A stretch of DNA of 64,000 nucleotides from Panax quinquefolius (GCA_020205615.1 JAINUW010000757.1:1-64000); one strand, 5' to 3'; shown: positions 46,599 to 58,922, counted from the stretch's first letter. Translations and numbers: made by a program. Notes: generated by a model from the letters alone, not told the origin.

Positions 46599-48371
46599 TG
46601 ATAAGTGGATTTTTTATGCATTTATCCGGTATCTTTTACTTGAATTAGTTGCTTATATTCATGTGTCTTAGTTACTTTTCATGCATTTTGTGTTTATTTT
46701 GTAGATTTTATGTTTGGAAGTGGTGTGAACGATTATTGTAAGGAAACGCAAAGAAAATGCAAAGAAAAGACAATCCGGATATCATTTGGGCTTTTATGTT
46801 ACTTCATGTCTTAGCTTAGAACTTGGATGACATTGTAGAGCGTCTTCGTAGCTTTTCGGAACATCTTGAATCGCTCTAATCGGAGTTCGGATGCAGGAGT
46901 TATGATCGTTGTACCAACGACCATCAAACTTCGCTGTTTTGGTTAGCCATTTTCATAGCAGTCCCTTCCAGCTCAATTTCAGCCTTCATCCGTGCATTAT
47001 TTCTCAGTACTCAAAGAATGAAAGTTGTAGAGCTCCTCGATATCTTTGATTTGATAGGTGGCAGGACCCATAACTCTTCCCAGATCAAAGGTTATGGCCA
47101 TTTTACCAGAGCACACTGCAGTAGAAAATCACCCGCGCGCGGCCGCACGACTCTCAGCCAAAAAACACGATTTTATGCAACTTTCTGCAAGTTGAGCGCC
47201 CGCGCAACTTCGGGCGATGACCATAGCTGACTTTTCACTAAATAGAGCAATTAAAGCGTGATTGAGTGGGGGATTCAATTAGGGCTTATATATTAGACAT
47301 ATTATCATTATGTAAGCCATATTCCACCCCTTGGGGGCTAGATAGCTACTTCCATCTTCTCTCTTTTCATAGTAGAAACTAGGGTTTATACCTTGGGAGA
47401 GATTCCAACGTAGGAGAAAGCCATAACATCTATTTTTCTCTACTTCTTCTTGGAGATCTCTGTCATCGTGGATATTGATTATTGTTTATGGGAATTCTTT
47501 GTGGATTCAATAGTTAATCATTGGTTTCTATTCAACGATTGGGTTTGATCATTCTGACTTTATTCCATTTGTTTTTTATTGATCATGTTTAGCATTGATC
47601 CCATAATGGCTTTTGGTTCAGTCATGAACTAAACTCCATTATGGGATTCTAACGGATTTTAATATGTAATTTGGTTGCACATATAAGTGTTAGATTTGTT
47701 TTGCATATCATTGGGTTATCTATCATGGTTGGTTTGTATGTATGAATGACTGATAATCTTCATGTTAGTATTTGTATGGAATTGGAAATGAACATATGAA
47801 TATGGATGAAATCATGATAGCATACGAATATGGGGATTGTATATTTTGTGAAACAGATAGGAATATACTATTTTGCCGTATGAGCTAGAATAAGGGTTGT
47901 GCTTAAAATCAATAGGATTGCAATTGCGCATAGGAATATGGTAATTATGATGGTATTGGTGATTACATAGATTCTAACATCTGTAGATGGTATGTGAGTT
48001 GGTTATAGTGCATTGGAAAATGGTTATAACTCGCTTTTATGCCCTTGGCTATTATCTTGTGATATGTGAACACTTCTTGCAAGACATATGGCGATTGAAT
48101 GAAATATTGAATGAAGTTAGGATCCCATTGTTTCCACATTATATTTAGTTCATTTATATTCTTATTTGTAGTTGGTAATCATAGTTAGTTCAAATCACCC
48201 ATTAAGTCCATAGTCTTAGCATATAAGTATAGTGAGTTAATTAATGCATAATAGTCTAAGTTAACAACTTTCTCTGTGGGATCGATACTTTACTTACTCA
48301 GATTACTTGTCAATTCGTGTATACTTGCATGAGTTGGAGCTCTTTTATAAGAACTATAAAAAGAGGCAACA
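46599..48371 (+). repeat. 5' LTR of the non-autonomous element
   Basis: It is 1773 bases. The likely leader starts after TATATATTAG near 47287, with TACTTCCATCTTCTCTCTTTTCATAG downstream. It differs from the 3' LTR mainly by scattered substitutions and a missing GC-rich block of about 20 bases near 47135. Confidence 0.9.
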
Positions 48372-48400
48372 AGTTTTTAGGCGCCAATTCTTAGGGAAAG
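48372..48400 (+). other. Putative primer-binding site
   Basis: AGTTTTTAGGCGCCAATTCTTAGGG follows the LTR at once. The core GGCGCC is as in the TGGCGCCGTTGCCGGGG type used by several gypsy lineages, but the match is partial, so the primer tRNA is uncertain. Confidence 0.45.
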
Positions 48401-48506
48401 GCGTTAATTTAGATAATTATCATTAGTTTAAAGCTATATTGTATGAGTTAGACAATTCTGTTCATTTCTCATTTCTATTTTTATTTTGTTTTAGGTTGTA
48501 GGTACC

Positions 48507-49073
48507 ATGATTGACTTTTCTTATCAAGGGCCTTATGCAAATTGGATTCAACCAAGGGACACAAGAACTGAAGGACTCAATGTTAGAGTTGGACAAGTAC
48601 AGTTTGGGGGTGATTACCTCAACAACTATGTTTATCCTTATTATCCTCAAGATTGGGGGTATCACCCAGATTCTGAATGGAGTTATAACTATCGAGACCA
48701 ATACTGTGCCCCAAGTCCAACACATCTATCGAATTTCTCATATCCACCTCCAATGCAACAAGAAGAAAATTCAAGGTTGAAGAAAGTCATGTCAAACAGT
48801 ATAGCAAACCATGAAGAGATGATGATGAGTCAGGAGTTATCAAGCCAAAATCTTAACAGACAGATGGAACAACTCATTAATTCGTCAATGAATGGTCCTC
48901 AATACATGGAATTCGAAACTGAGAAAGATAATTCAAAAAGGGAGGATTTGTGGTTCAAAGTTGTAGCATCAACTGAGGAGAAGATGATTGAGCAAGAGAG
49001 GTCAATTCGAAAGCTTCAGAATCATATGGATCAAATGTTCGAAGCCTTGAACAATCGCCCTCCAAACAATTAG
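48507..49073 (+). CDS. ORF of unknown function in the non-autonomous element (188 aa)
   Basis: This is the longest uninterrupted frame of the element, starting at ATG 48507 shortly after the 5' LTR. The first ~90 residues are Tyr/Asn/Pro-rich (VYPYYPQDWGYHPDSEWSY). The C-terminal half is Glu/Gln/Met-rich with a heptad pattern (EEKMIEQERSIRKLQNHMDQ), so a coiled coil is likely. No zinc knuckle, protease or polymerase motif is visible. The position fits a shortened gag-like protein or a leftover of one. Whether it is translated is unknown. It has stayed open while older neighbours decayed, but the element is young. Confidence 0.5.
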   Translation: MIDFSYQGPYANWIQPRDTRTEGLNVRVGQVQFGGDYLNNYVYPYYPQDWGYHPDSEWSYNYRDQYCAPSPTHLSNFSYPPPMQQEENSRLKKVMSNSIANHEEMMMSQELSSQNLNRQMEQLINSSMNGPQYMEFETEKDNSKREDLWFKVVASTEEKMIEQERSIRKLQNHMDQMFEALNNRPPNN

Positions 49074-49082
49074 TGCTATGAC

Positions 49083-49469
49083 ATGGATGATGAAATCGAT
49101 AGAGAGCCGGAAGTGCACATGCCACTGGATGAACTTAAAGGAGTGGACATTGAGGAGACAACTAGGGGTATGGAAAATGAAGAGCATGAGCCAACTTGTA
49201 TTATACCCCAAGTGCCTTCTCAGTTAGAGTTGAAAAATTCAGTGAAATTTGCACACCCATGTCCCCTAGGTAGTCACATCCAAAGCAATAATTTCTGCGA
49301 TTATGAGGCATCTTATAAACCATGGTGGGCTGAGGAAGAGATAGTAGAAGAAGGAAATCCCATTGTATCCTTCATGCCTCAATGCAAAAATCTATTCACA
49401 GATATAACAGGAGAAGCTTTTGGCATTACAATGGAACTAGGGACATCATGTATACGTAAAATATGCTAG
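49083..49469 (+). CDS. Second small ORF of the non-autonomous element (128 aa)
   Basis: The frame starts at ATG 49083, nine bases after the stop of the first ORF, and is in a different or separately started register. It is acidic (DDEIDREPEVHMPLDELKG) and contains KPWWAEEEIVEEGNP. No family is recognised. It may be the continuation of one ancestral gene. The remaining internal sequence to 49905 has no frame of note except the phrase TGGGAGGCACCCCATCC at 49620, often seen near the 3' end of such elements. Confidence 0.4.
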   Translation: MDDEIDREPEVHMPLDELKGVDIEETTRGMENEEHEPTCIIPQVPSQLELKNSVKFAHPCPLGSHIQSNNFCDYEASYKPWWAEEEIVEEGNPIVSFMPQCKNLFTDITGEAFGITMELGTSCIRKIC

Positions 49470-49905
49470 GTGGCTTAAATTCACAGACTCTCATGATGGG
49501 GAACCTACCAAATCACATAGCGGTTCTAATGGATGGAGGGTTCTTATCTTATCGTAGAGGAATTGGATAGCGGTGTCAAGAAAAGAGTCCAGCTAAAGGA
49601 CTATAAGCCGAGCACTAGATGGGAGGCACCCCATCCAATCTTTCTCCCTCCTTGTTTAATTCTTATTTACATTTCCATATTTAGTAGAGGTTAGATAGTG
49701 GTAAGTATTAATAATAGTTTGATTGTTTCTCCTCTTAGGTTCATTCCAATTGCTATAAGCATTCGGGATCAAATGTAAGTCAAAAACCGAAGTCGCTTAA
49801 AGTATGGGTATGGCAGCCATTGCCACCTCTACAAGCCAAACACCGCGCGGATTGCATTAGCATTGTTGTTGCTTGAGGACAAGCAACAGTTTAAGTTTGA
49901 GGGTG

Positions 49906-51704
49906 TGATAAGTGGATTTTTTATGCATTTATCCGGTATCTTTTACTTGAATTAGTTGCTTATATTCATGTGTCTTAGTTACTTTTCATGCATTTTGTGT
50001 TTATTTTGTAGATTTTATGTTTGGAAGTGGTGTGAGCGATTATTGTAAGGAAACGCAAAGAAAATGCAAAGAAAAGGCAATCCGGATATCATTTGGGCTT
50101 TCATGTTACTTCATGTCTTAGCTTGGAACTTAGACTACATTGAAGAGCGTCTTCGTAGCTTTTCGGAACATCTTGAATCGCTCTAATTCGGAGTTCGGAT
50201 GCAGGAGTTATGATCGTTGTACCAACGGACATCAAACTTCGTTGTTTTGGTTAGCCATTTTCATAGCAGTCCCTTCCAGCTCAATTTCAGCCTTCATCCG
50301 TGAATTATTTCACAGTACTCAAAGAATGAAAGTTGTAGAGCTCGTCGATGTCTTCAATTTGATAGGTGGCAGGCCCCGTAACTCTTCCCGGATCAAAGGT
50401 TATGGCCATTTTACCAGAGCACAGTGCAGCAGAAAATCACCTGCGCGCGGGCGCGTGAACTAGCGCGCGGCCGCTCGACTCTCAGCCAAAAAACGCGATT
50501 TTATGCAACTTTCTGCAAGTTGAACGCCCGCGCGACTTCGGGCGATGACCACAGCCGACTTTTCACTAAATAGAGCATTTGAAGCGTGATTGAGTGGGGG
50601 ATTCAATTAGGGCTTATATATTAGACATATTATCATTATGTAAGACATATTCCACCCCTTGGGGGCTAGATAGCTACTTCCATCTTCTCTCTTTTCATAG
50701 TAGAAACTAGGGTTTACACCTTGGGAGAGATTCCAACGTAGGAGAAAGCCATAACGTCTATTTTTCTCTACTTCTTCTTGGAGATCTCTGTCATCGTGGA
50801 TATTGATTATTGTTTATGAGAATTCTTTGTGGATTCAATAGTTAATCATTGGTTTCTATTCAACGATTGGGTTTGATCATTCTAACTTTATTCAATTCGT
50901 TTGTTTATTGATCATGTTTAGCCTTGATCCCATAATAGCTTTTGGTTCAGTCATGAACTAAACTCCATTATGGGATTCTAACGGATTTTAATATGTAATT
51001 TGGTTGCACATCTAAGTGTTAGATTTGTTTTGCATATTATTGGGTTATCTATCATGGTTGGTTTGTATGTATGTATGAATGACTGATAATCTTCATGTTA
51101 GTATTTGTATGGAATTGGAAATGAACATATGAATATGGATGAAATCATGATAGCATACGAATATGGGGATTGCATATTTTGTGAAATAGATAGGAATATA
51201 CTGTTTTACCGTATGAGCTAGAATAAGGGTTGTGCTTAAAATCAATAGGATTGCAATTGCGGATATGAATATGGTAATTGTGATGGTATTGGTGATTACA
51301 TAGATTCTAACATCTGTAGATGGTATGTGAGTTGGTTATAGTGCATTGGAAAATGGTTATAACTCGCTTTTATGCCCTTGGCTATTATCCTGTGATACGT
51401 GAACACTTCTTGCATGGCATATGGCGATTGAATGAAATATTGAATGAAGTTAGGATCCCATTGTTTCCACATTATATTTAGTTCATTTATATTCTTATTT
51501 GTAGTTGGTAATCATAGTTAGTTCAAATCACCCATTAAGTCCATAGTCTTAGCATATAAGTATAGTGAGTTAATTAATGCATAATAGTCTAAGTTAACAA
51601 CTTTCTCTGTGGGATCGATACTTTACTTACTCTGTATTACTTGTTGACCCGTGTATACTTGCATGAGTTAGAGCTCTTTTATAAGAACTATAAAAGAGGC
51701 AACA
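49906..51704 (+). repeat. 3' LTR of the non-autonomous element
   Basis: It is 1799 bases. It matches the 5' LTR except for scattered substitutions, a GC-rich extra block (GGGCGCGTGAACTAGCGCGC, about 50449) and a few short indels (for example an extra TGTA near 51070). Confidence 0.9.
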
Positions 51705-51742
51705 TAAGGCGTAGGCGAATTTTTCCATGTTCTAAGACTATG

Positions 51743-51936
51743 CAATACTGTGTGCTACTATGCAACCACGCATATTACTATACTTTTACTACCGATTATT
51801 TTATGATAACTTGTTTACTTTGCAAAATGTTCAAATATCACCCTTAACTTTAACCTTTTATCAATTTAACCATTTACTAAATAAAATAATTTTAAAAAGT
51901 TGAATACTTTCATTTCATAAAATTCGGGGTCTCACA
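51743..51936 (-). repeat. LTR fragment of the LTR C family
   Basis: On the minus strand it starts TGTGAGACCCCGAATTTTATG (51936) and shares CATTTTGCAAAGTAAACAAG and the CGTGGTTGCATAGTAGCACA block with the first 330 bases of solo LTR C. It is cut at about 51743 by the Tat2 remnant. Its other part is missing. Confidence 0.75.
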
Positions 51937-52370
51937 ATATTCTGTCAGAGTTAAAGATATTCTGTCGATCATACCTTAACCACGATGGAATATTCAGTCA
52001 GAAATTCGGTTGGATATAGACGCGTCAGAATTTAGTCCGTCGAGATTTCAATCGATCTTATGAAATCCTGACGGAGGTAACCTCGATTGATTATTTGGTC
52101 AAACTTAATTCAATATCGACAGATGTGTGTTCCGTCGGAGTAGATTTGTCAAGGTTATTGTGCCACGTGGCATCATTACTGACATTTATTTCAACTTAAA
52201 GTCGACGGAATATTTAGTTGGACTTAATTTATTATCGACGGATATTGTTCGGTCAGAATTGTTTAGTCCAATTCCTTGCCACGTGGTAGCCCTACTGATA
52301 TTTATTGTCGCTCAAACTCGACGAATTTTCAGTCGGGGTTACCTTATTTTGTCGAGAATGAGGACTTTTT
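51937..52370. repeat. CACTA-type subterminal repeats
   Basis: Variants of (G)TCGACGGAATATT and of its inverse recur (about 52032-52075, 52110-52140, 52200-52215, 52236-52250 and 52315-52335). GCCACGTGG occurs twice (52163 and 52280). Such motif clusters are binding sites for the accessory transposase in CACTA families. The specific protein here is not known. Confidence 0.6.
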
Positions 52371-52374
52371 TTTT

Positions 52375-52979
52375 TTTTTATTTGCAATATCCAGGGTTTC
52401 AACCCACATTTAACTTGTTCACAAACAACCTGTAAATTTCAATAGACATGTAAACTCAACAACACAAACAACATACATGTAAACCTGTTTATGTTCCCAA
52501 CATCACATACAACATAACTCTAACTATCCAAAAACATGTAATAACTAAATTTTGTTCACATACAAGTCCAATATGAATTACCAAGGTCAACAATAATGAA
52601 AATAGTCTAATGTTCTATAAGATATAAAAAAATGACATGTAATTATAAGGTTTAAACTAAAATACGTCAAACATCAACTAAACTAATAAAATTTACATTC
52701 CATTAAGCTAAACTAAATTAAAGATGAATAAAATATGTATAAACCATCTACAAAACTAAGTCATCGAGTAGTACTAGCCCCGGTGTGAGGAGGATCATCG
52801 GGTGGGCGTCGACATTGCTGTTCTGGCTTATGAAAATCGTCGTCGACGCCGTCCCTCCGTTCACCATCCCGCTTGGCATCATCACCCTATTGATACAATT
52901 AAAATATAACTCATTAGTCCATATGATACAATTAAAGATACAAATAAATGAAAATTAAATAGCATGAAGAATAATGGAA
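52375..52979. other. CACTA non-coding 3' region
   Basis: This AT-rich sequence, with ACATGTAAAC words, lies between the subterminal repeats and the last coding exon. A short GC-richer piece at 52770-52890 may be the last exon (plus strand CATCGGGTGGGCGTCG). No clear domain is seen. Confidence 0.4.
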
Positions 52980-54364
52980 TTTAAAATAAATAGTATACAT
53001 GAGTAGTCAGGGGTTGACTCAACATCGGCCCAAAAGCGTCCAAGAGGAAGGTAACCACCATCCAAACCACCTCATTGCATATCATGGTGAACTGCTCTGA
53101 AGGGATACTCGTACTCTCAGCGATGGCACCACCTGCGATGTCCTGAGTAAGCTGGTGGAGGCACGATTGGGCAGGTCCTGATGACAGAATAAAGGATCCG
53201 TACCAAACCTCTTTGACACCGTCGTTATAACCCTCTAGAACATAGCGTCGTATAAACCAGTGTCCGTATGTGATGGTCCCACGGGGGCTCTCGGACGCAC
53301 ACATTGGCTAGTGCCTGTAAAAATAAATATATTATAAATAATAATCAAAATCATTTTATTCATGAACAAGAAGTGGACAACTAAAATATTATACATCCAT
53401 GTAATGTATAGGCTAGTATCCTCAACAATCCTAGCACTCGATACCGATTGGTAGGGCTAGTAGGAGGATCCTGAGACACGACCCAAAGAGTCATCTCCTC
53501 ATCCTGAGATGAACTAATCTCAGATGAAGGGATAGTGGAATCTAACATCTTAGGATTGCCCCTAGCAGCCTGCAAATCAGCTACACGTATGTCTCGAAGC
53601 TTCTCAAATCCGGTCCTATAATTTAATATATGTACATGTGAGCTAACTCGGCATCATCATATTGATTACATAATATGATCCTAAATTATAATCATTATAC
53701 TAAATGTAATACTCAGATAGCTAATCGTCATGGAGACGCGTAAATACGACAAAAGTCAAATCATTCAGCGTATGGACTCTATCCCAAAACTCAATCGTAG
53801 TAGGAGGTCAGCCCAAGCTACTCCGCATGGCCTAAATCATACATTAATTAATATCACATTACTTTAATATAGATGCAGTTTAATATTAAACTAAACTAAA
53901 TATAATTACATTCTGACTTAACCACCTAAAACGACTGCGAGCTATAAGTATATACAATCCGGAGCTGGCCTCAATTCTTTTTCATCTGCTCGAATTTTGT
54001 CTTGAAGGCATCAGCATCCTAGTATATGCAAATTGAAGCTCATGTTGTATCTGAGACTATCTACGACTGATGATCTCGCATAGTAGTCCCAGACTCTTCC
54101 TCAACTACCCGAGCTGCCCTCTGCCGTATCTCGTACAGCCAGCCGACATATTTCTTCACGATGTATGCAATAACAACATCATCGTCAGCTGCCTCAGAGA
54201 TGCCATCCTCATATCTATAATATGCCTATCAAAATTTATAACGTATGTATCAGTAAAAATTTGATTCTGATTGTAAATAACTATAACAACTTTTTGGTAG
54301 TATTAACTAATTTGACATACATAAAAATTGTACAACATCGTCACCATAAATAAGGGATCATACT
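52980..54364 (-). pseudogene. CACTA second gene (plant transposase, Ptta/En/Spm-like), C-terminal exons
   Basis: Minus-strand pieces read PPTTIEFWDRVHTLNDLTFV (about 53810-53740), which resembles the conserved PPTxxExWxxxHT...GTFV block of plant Ptta/En/Spm transposases (PF03004). Then come QAARGNPKMLDSTI (53575 leftward) and a 107-residue frame 53304-52981. Exons are separated by short AT-rich introns, and decay makes exact borders uncertain. The gene continues on the far side of solo LTR D. Confidence 0.6.
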
Positions 54365-55008
54365 TGTGATGCCCCCAAATCCGGGTATCTTCCAACCCGA
54401 CAGATGGTGCTCCACGATACTACAATTCATACAGTCATCCCATTGAGATAACAACCAAATGAGTGTATTTACTATATTCTTAGTACATTAGTAATAAATC
54501 CTTTCCCAGGTTCATAAACCGAATACATTTTTTGTTATTCATAAGTATATTACAGGATAATCAATTATCCATCATAGCATTGCCCTTATCTCTCTTAGAA
54601 CTCTCAGTTCGTTCGGCTTTAGCTGCAATCATATAATTCAAGCAAGAAGTGAGCATAAATAGCTCAACAAGTCTAACAAAGGATGATATAAACACCACAT
54701 CGAGAATTATATGATTATCTTTCATAACTGAACAAGTAGCTATGAATCTCTATGAAGCATTGACGTATACATCTCATTACATAACAACAATTCCAAAGTA
54801 TATATAATAACTTAGAAATTCTGAACCGGTCAAAAGACCATGAACATACTCTTTTTGTTTTCATTCTTGAAAAGGACATCCGGCACTAAGGCCATCCATC
54901 CGGCATTACTTACGAGTACATCTAGGTCATCAGCCTATAGTACCCTATGTTGATCAACACTCTTCCATTAAATGTATTTACGTTTAACATTTGGCAACCT
55001 CGCGTGCC

Positions 55009-58000
55009 TGTGACACCCCCAAATTCTGGTACTTCATTTCCTCAAGATTTGGTGTTCACTTAATCAAAACATTCATTTCTAACTACCCAATCATAATAGA
55101 ATTGAATAATAAAAGAAAACCTGCCCATACAAGATTAAACTTAAATAAAAATCTCCCAGGTTATCTAACCTTTAATTACAAACATTCAAATGCAGAAAAT
55201 TAAATAAACTTCATTACAATCTTTAAACCAAAATCTGATAATAAAACTATCACAACTATTACAAGTCTTCAGTATTTGTTCATCTTTCCATTTCCCTTAT
55301 TGGTGCTAGGTACGTCACCCTTTTCAGCTTTAGTTATAAGAAATTTTACAGGCAAGAGTGAGCAAACAAGGCCCACTTGGAATAACAACAAATAAATCTT
55401 TAAACTTTTACATCAATTGCCAATACTAGGCTTAATAGAACTGAACAATGTGTTCTATTAACTTTCTAAAAATTTATAACATTCACTGAGGGTCTAATGA
55501 CCATGAATCATGTCCACAGTTATAAGTTATCTTTCAACTTTAACTTTAACAGTCATAAGACTATAAGGACTCCACGTACTTAGGGGGATCAACCCTTCGT
55601 ACAATGTATTGTGCACAATCATTTCAACGCTAAGCGTAAACCTCTAATAAAAGAGTTGTTCATCTCAGTATTTAGAATACAAGTCTGCACCAAAGTAAGT
55701 TTAGTTTGGATACATTACAGGGTAATTTAGAATTCAACGGTCATCAACTAAGGATTAGTTGAATACAAAATAAATAACTGTATGTTATGGAATAATCATA
55801 ACTGAATTGATGGTTGTAAATTAACATCATGCTTTAGGAATAATCAAATAGCATAAGCATTGAATAATCATCACATTCAAGGTTATTGAGAATTTGGTAC
55901 TAAACATGCATCATGAATAGTAAATTGAACGATAAAGTTGCTCATCACTAGAATAAAGTGACTCGCATGCTAACTAACAAGTTACATATTAAATAAACTT
56001 GTTCAATAATAAAATGTAAGATGTAGAATACTTGCATCCTCATGAACCAATAGATACAAGAGCTTTATTAATAATAAACAATCTAGCTCCACGAAATTGT
56101 AGAGATAACAACTTGTATAATTGAAATTGAATTAAAAGCAATAACATGCTCAACGAAATTAAACTTGCACAACCAAGTTTTGAGTTAGAGAACTTGCCTT
56201 TAGCACAAGCTAAACCTTACAAATTGAATCAATACCCTATACATATGTCATCATGACATAATTAGTTATTACCAATATTTTATATCTACACAAATAATTA
56301 TATACATCATGTAGGTTAAATTACCAATGCGCATAATCAAACTATGTTAATACTAATTAACCCTTGATAACATGCTCATTCATAGCTTAATACTACTGAA
56401 ATCATCATTTAACAGTCCTATTATTAACACATAATATTTATTTTCAAACTTTGTATACTTAAACAAAACTGTCAGACCATTCTGCTAACTCGCTTCGCCA
56501 CGCTTACGATTTACATTTGTGGGTCATGCTGCCACGTGAGGATGATGATGTTGCGAAGGCGTGTAAATAAACCACGGGAAGCCCGCTATGCGGCATGGAG
56601 ATGGAAATATGCGCCATTTAACGATCATTGGTCTTTGGGCGCGTCAAATCATAGCTTCGAATTCGACGGCGACAAGAACAAAGGTAAGAAAAAACCAAAT
56701 TAGCCTACAAGCTTCCATCTAATAGACTAATTAAAATGTAATTCATACAGAGACTTCATGTAAACATATTGTGAAGATTTCTAACATGATTCTACCCATA
56801 AAATAACATAAACATCAAATTTACAACACCCAATTTTAATGTTTTTGGCAAAAACTCTATTTTTGATGTTTTCAATGAAAACCAACACTGTGATTTTGTT
56901 TTTCAACCAAAATAGTAAATTCAAAGTATCTATATCAATAATTATACATACTCTATCAAATTAAATGGTCAATTTATCAACTAAACAACTAATTAATCCT
57001 CAATTTCTACTTTAAATTAACCCATACTCATTCACAAAACTCTCTACAAAACTCTCTGTAAAAAGATTTTCTTCACAAACTGTATACATACATCAATTCA
57101 TTGACTATGCTCATATATACACTAATGAAAATTGTTTCACAACACTAATTTATCATATAAAGCCATATATAACAAACAATTTATCATTCATGAAGATTTT
57201 TACAAAGAACTTTTTAGAAGAGGAAAACTAACTATAAAAGGATTAAGATCCTACCTTTGATTAAGAAGATGTTAGTTATCTTGGATTCTCAAACTTCTTT
57301 TCCCAATTTCTTTCTCAAATCCTCTTTAGAATCCCTCAAGTTCTCCATCTTTTCTTCTTTTCTTTCTTCTTCTTCTTATGAGTTTCTCTTCTCCCAACTC
57401 TAGTTTACGTATTATCATATAACGTATAATAATAATAATATAGATATTAAGTATAGGATTTTAACTGACATAAGTTATAAAATTTTGAAAATCAAAAGCC
57501 ATAAGGCTTGTTTGGCTAGTTAACTAAAAAAATTAACCCATTAACCCTTACACCTTGTTTGGTAAAACCCAATTAGATTAAAGACTTAATAGACATTAGG
57601 CCTTGTTTGGCAAGACTGAATTAAACTCTCATAATTTATTTTAGTAATTCCTTTATAGTAAGGTTATTTGTCACACTTCTATTTAATTAAATAATCAATT
57701 TAATCAATTAAAATATTAATCTATTAAATTACTTTAACACATAAATCATTATCTCAAAATTATAATTTCCTTCATAATTATAAATTTATTTAACCAACTA
57801 ACACCTTATTTTTAAATTACAAATTCTAATTAAAATATTATAATTCATTTAATAATTATTAGCTCTCTAACTTAATTATTAAATTAAATTAGTATATAAC
57901 CTCATAACAATTAATTTTCTTAGTTCCTTAATTATTTATTCAACAAATAATTAACTAAACCACATCAACTCAAATTGAACAATTATTTATTCAACAATAA

Positions 58001-58072
58001 ACATATCCATTAAATATTTAAATAATTCCATAAATATTTAATATAACAATTAAAAAATTTCGAATGTTATGA
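55009..58072 (-). repeat. Solo LTR E (3.06 kb) inside LTR D
   Basis: The plus-strand left end TGTGACACCCCCAAATTCTGG and the overall order of words (TTCAACTTTAGC-like, GGTCTAATGACCATGAATCATGTCC, ACGTACTTAGGGGGATCAACCC, the GCCTTGTTTGG repeats) match solo LTR A along its length. Flanks GTGCC (55004-55008) and TTGCC (58073-58077) differ by one base. The inner end reads TGTTATGA instead of TGTTACA, so the right border is approximate. Confidence 0.78.
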
Positions 58073-58837
58073 TTGCCCATCGAATAATCGATGAAAATAC
58101 TTTTGTTTGTGCTTAGACAAACTTTCCTTTACATCCGTACTAAATACTTGGCATAGGATAGCGTTAACAGTTTTATATCAAAAGACTTGTAAACAAATCA
58201 ATCAATTCTTCAAGAGTTGTCTAGCCGGGTTAAAACAGGTATCGACTCTTTCTTTAAAACCATTCATGCATTTCAGAACATGAATCATAGAAAACTTGGC
58301 TAATACGGAGGTTAGACAATCGTTAAGAAAACTTGCCTTCAAGCGTCTTCGAATATAATATTCAATCAATTCTCAGTGTTTACCGGATCTACATGATATA
58401 TTCAAATAGCACACTGTAATTAGTTTATAAACAACTAACTTTATTGTTCTAACCAACTTCTTTCTCTTCTATGTCATACTTGAATTTATTTTGTTAATAA
58501 AGTCAATTCATTTTTCTATGCTTCGTTATGGCTTGTTAATGTTCTTACGTTATTAACCGACATTCGATCATCATTGGTGAAATACCAACGTTGAATCCTC
58601 ATTCATGGCTTACTTGCTTATACTTTTGCGTTCTTCGTTTAATTCTTATTAAACCATACTAAATCTTCTAACATTATCACTTATAAGTGATTTAAGGTTA
58701 GCCTTATTATGTACATTAAGTACCTTCATGTCTCATTATTGGTGTACATTTAATTTAGAATCCAAACCTAACTTGGTTAACTTTTTTTTTACCTTTACGC
58801 TAGCTACTACTTTGAGACTCTAGTATATCTTGGTGTT

Positions 58838-58922
58838 GCGGCAATCAATTAGCAAGGGACAAGGCCAGATCCGGCGCTATGCGGCATCAATTAGCAAGGG
58901 ACAAGGCCAGATCCGGCGCTGC
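58838..58922. repeat. Tandem duplication of a ~40-bp GCGGC-bounded unit
   Basis: The unit GCGGC(A)ATCAATTAGCAAGGGACAAGGCCAGATCCGGCGCT occurs twice (58838-58880 and 58881-58920), and a third GCGGC begins at 58921. The copies are nearly identical, so the duplication is recent compared with the LTR around it. Confidence 0.85.

Larger units (their letters stand above)
46599..51704 (+). mobile_element. Complete non-autonomous LTR retrotransposon (5.1 kb), TSD TAAGG
   Basis: Two very similar LTRs (46599-48371 and 49906-51704) start TGATAAGTGGATTTTTTATGC and end AGAGGCAACA. TAAGG flanks at 46594-46598 and 51705-51709. Directly inside the left LTR is AGTTTTTAGGCGCCAATTC, a PBS-like site of the GGCGCC type. 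Before the right LTR is AGTTTGAGGGTG, a PPT-like site. The internal 1.5 kb has one open frame of 188 codons and a shorter one but no polymerase, so it must be mobilised in trans. The LTRs resemble solo LTR B. The high LTR identity makes it one of the youngest insertions here. Confidence 0.92.
41047..51742 (-). mobile_element. Tat2: truncated Tat-lineage gypsy element with antisense transposase-like gene
   Basis: On the minus strand a remnant of the RT end (51735-51705), the RNase H pair (46590-45850), integrase (45780-44641), an antisense gene on the plus strand (42030-44267), PPT and 3' LTR (41673-41047) are present. The 5' half (5' LTR, gag, protease, most of RT) is missing; the sequence breaks at about 51740 into an unrelated LTR fragment. 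A non-autonomous element is inserted at 46599-51704. The overall order is the same as Tat1, but the antisense gene is different. Confidence 0.85.
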
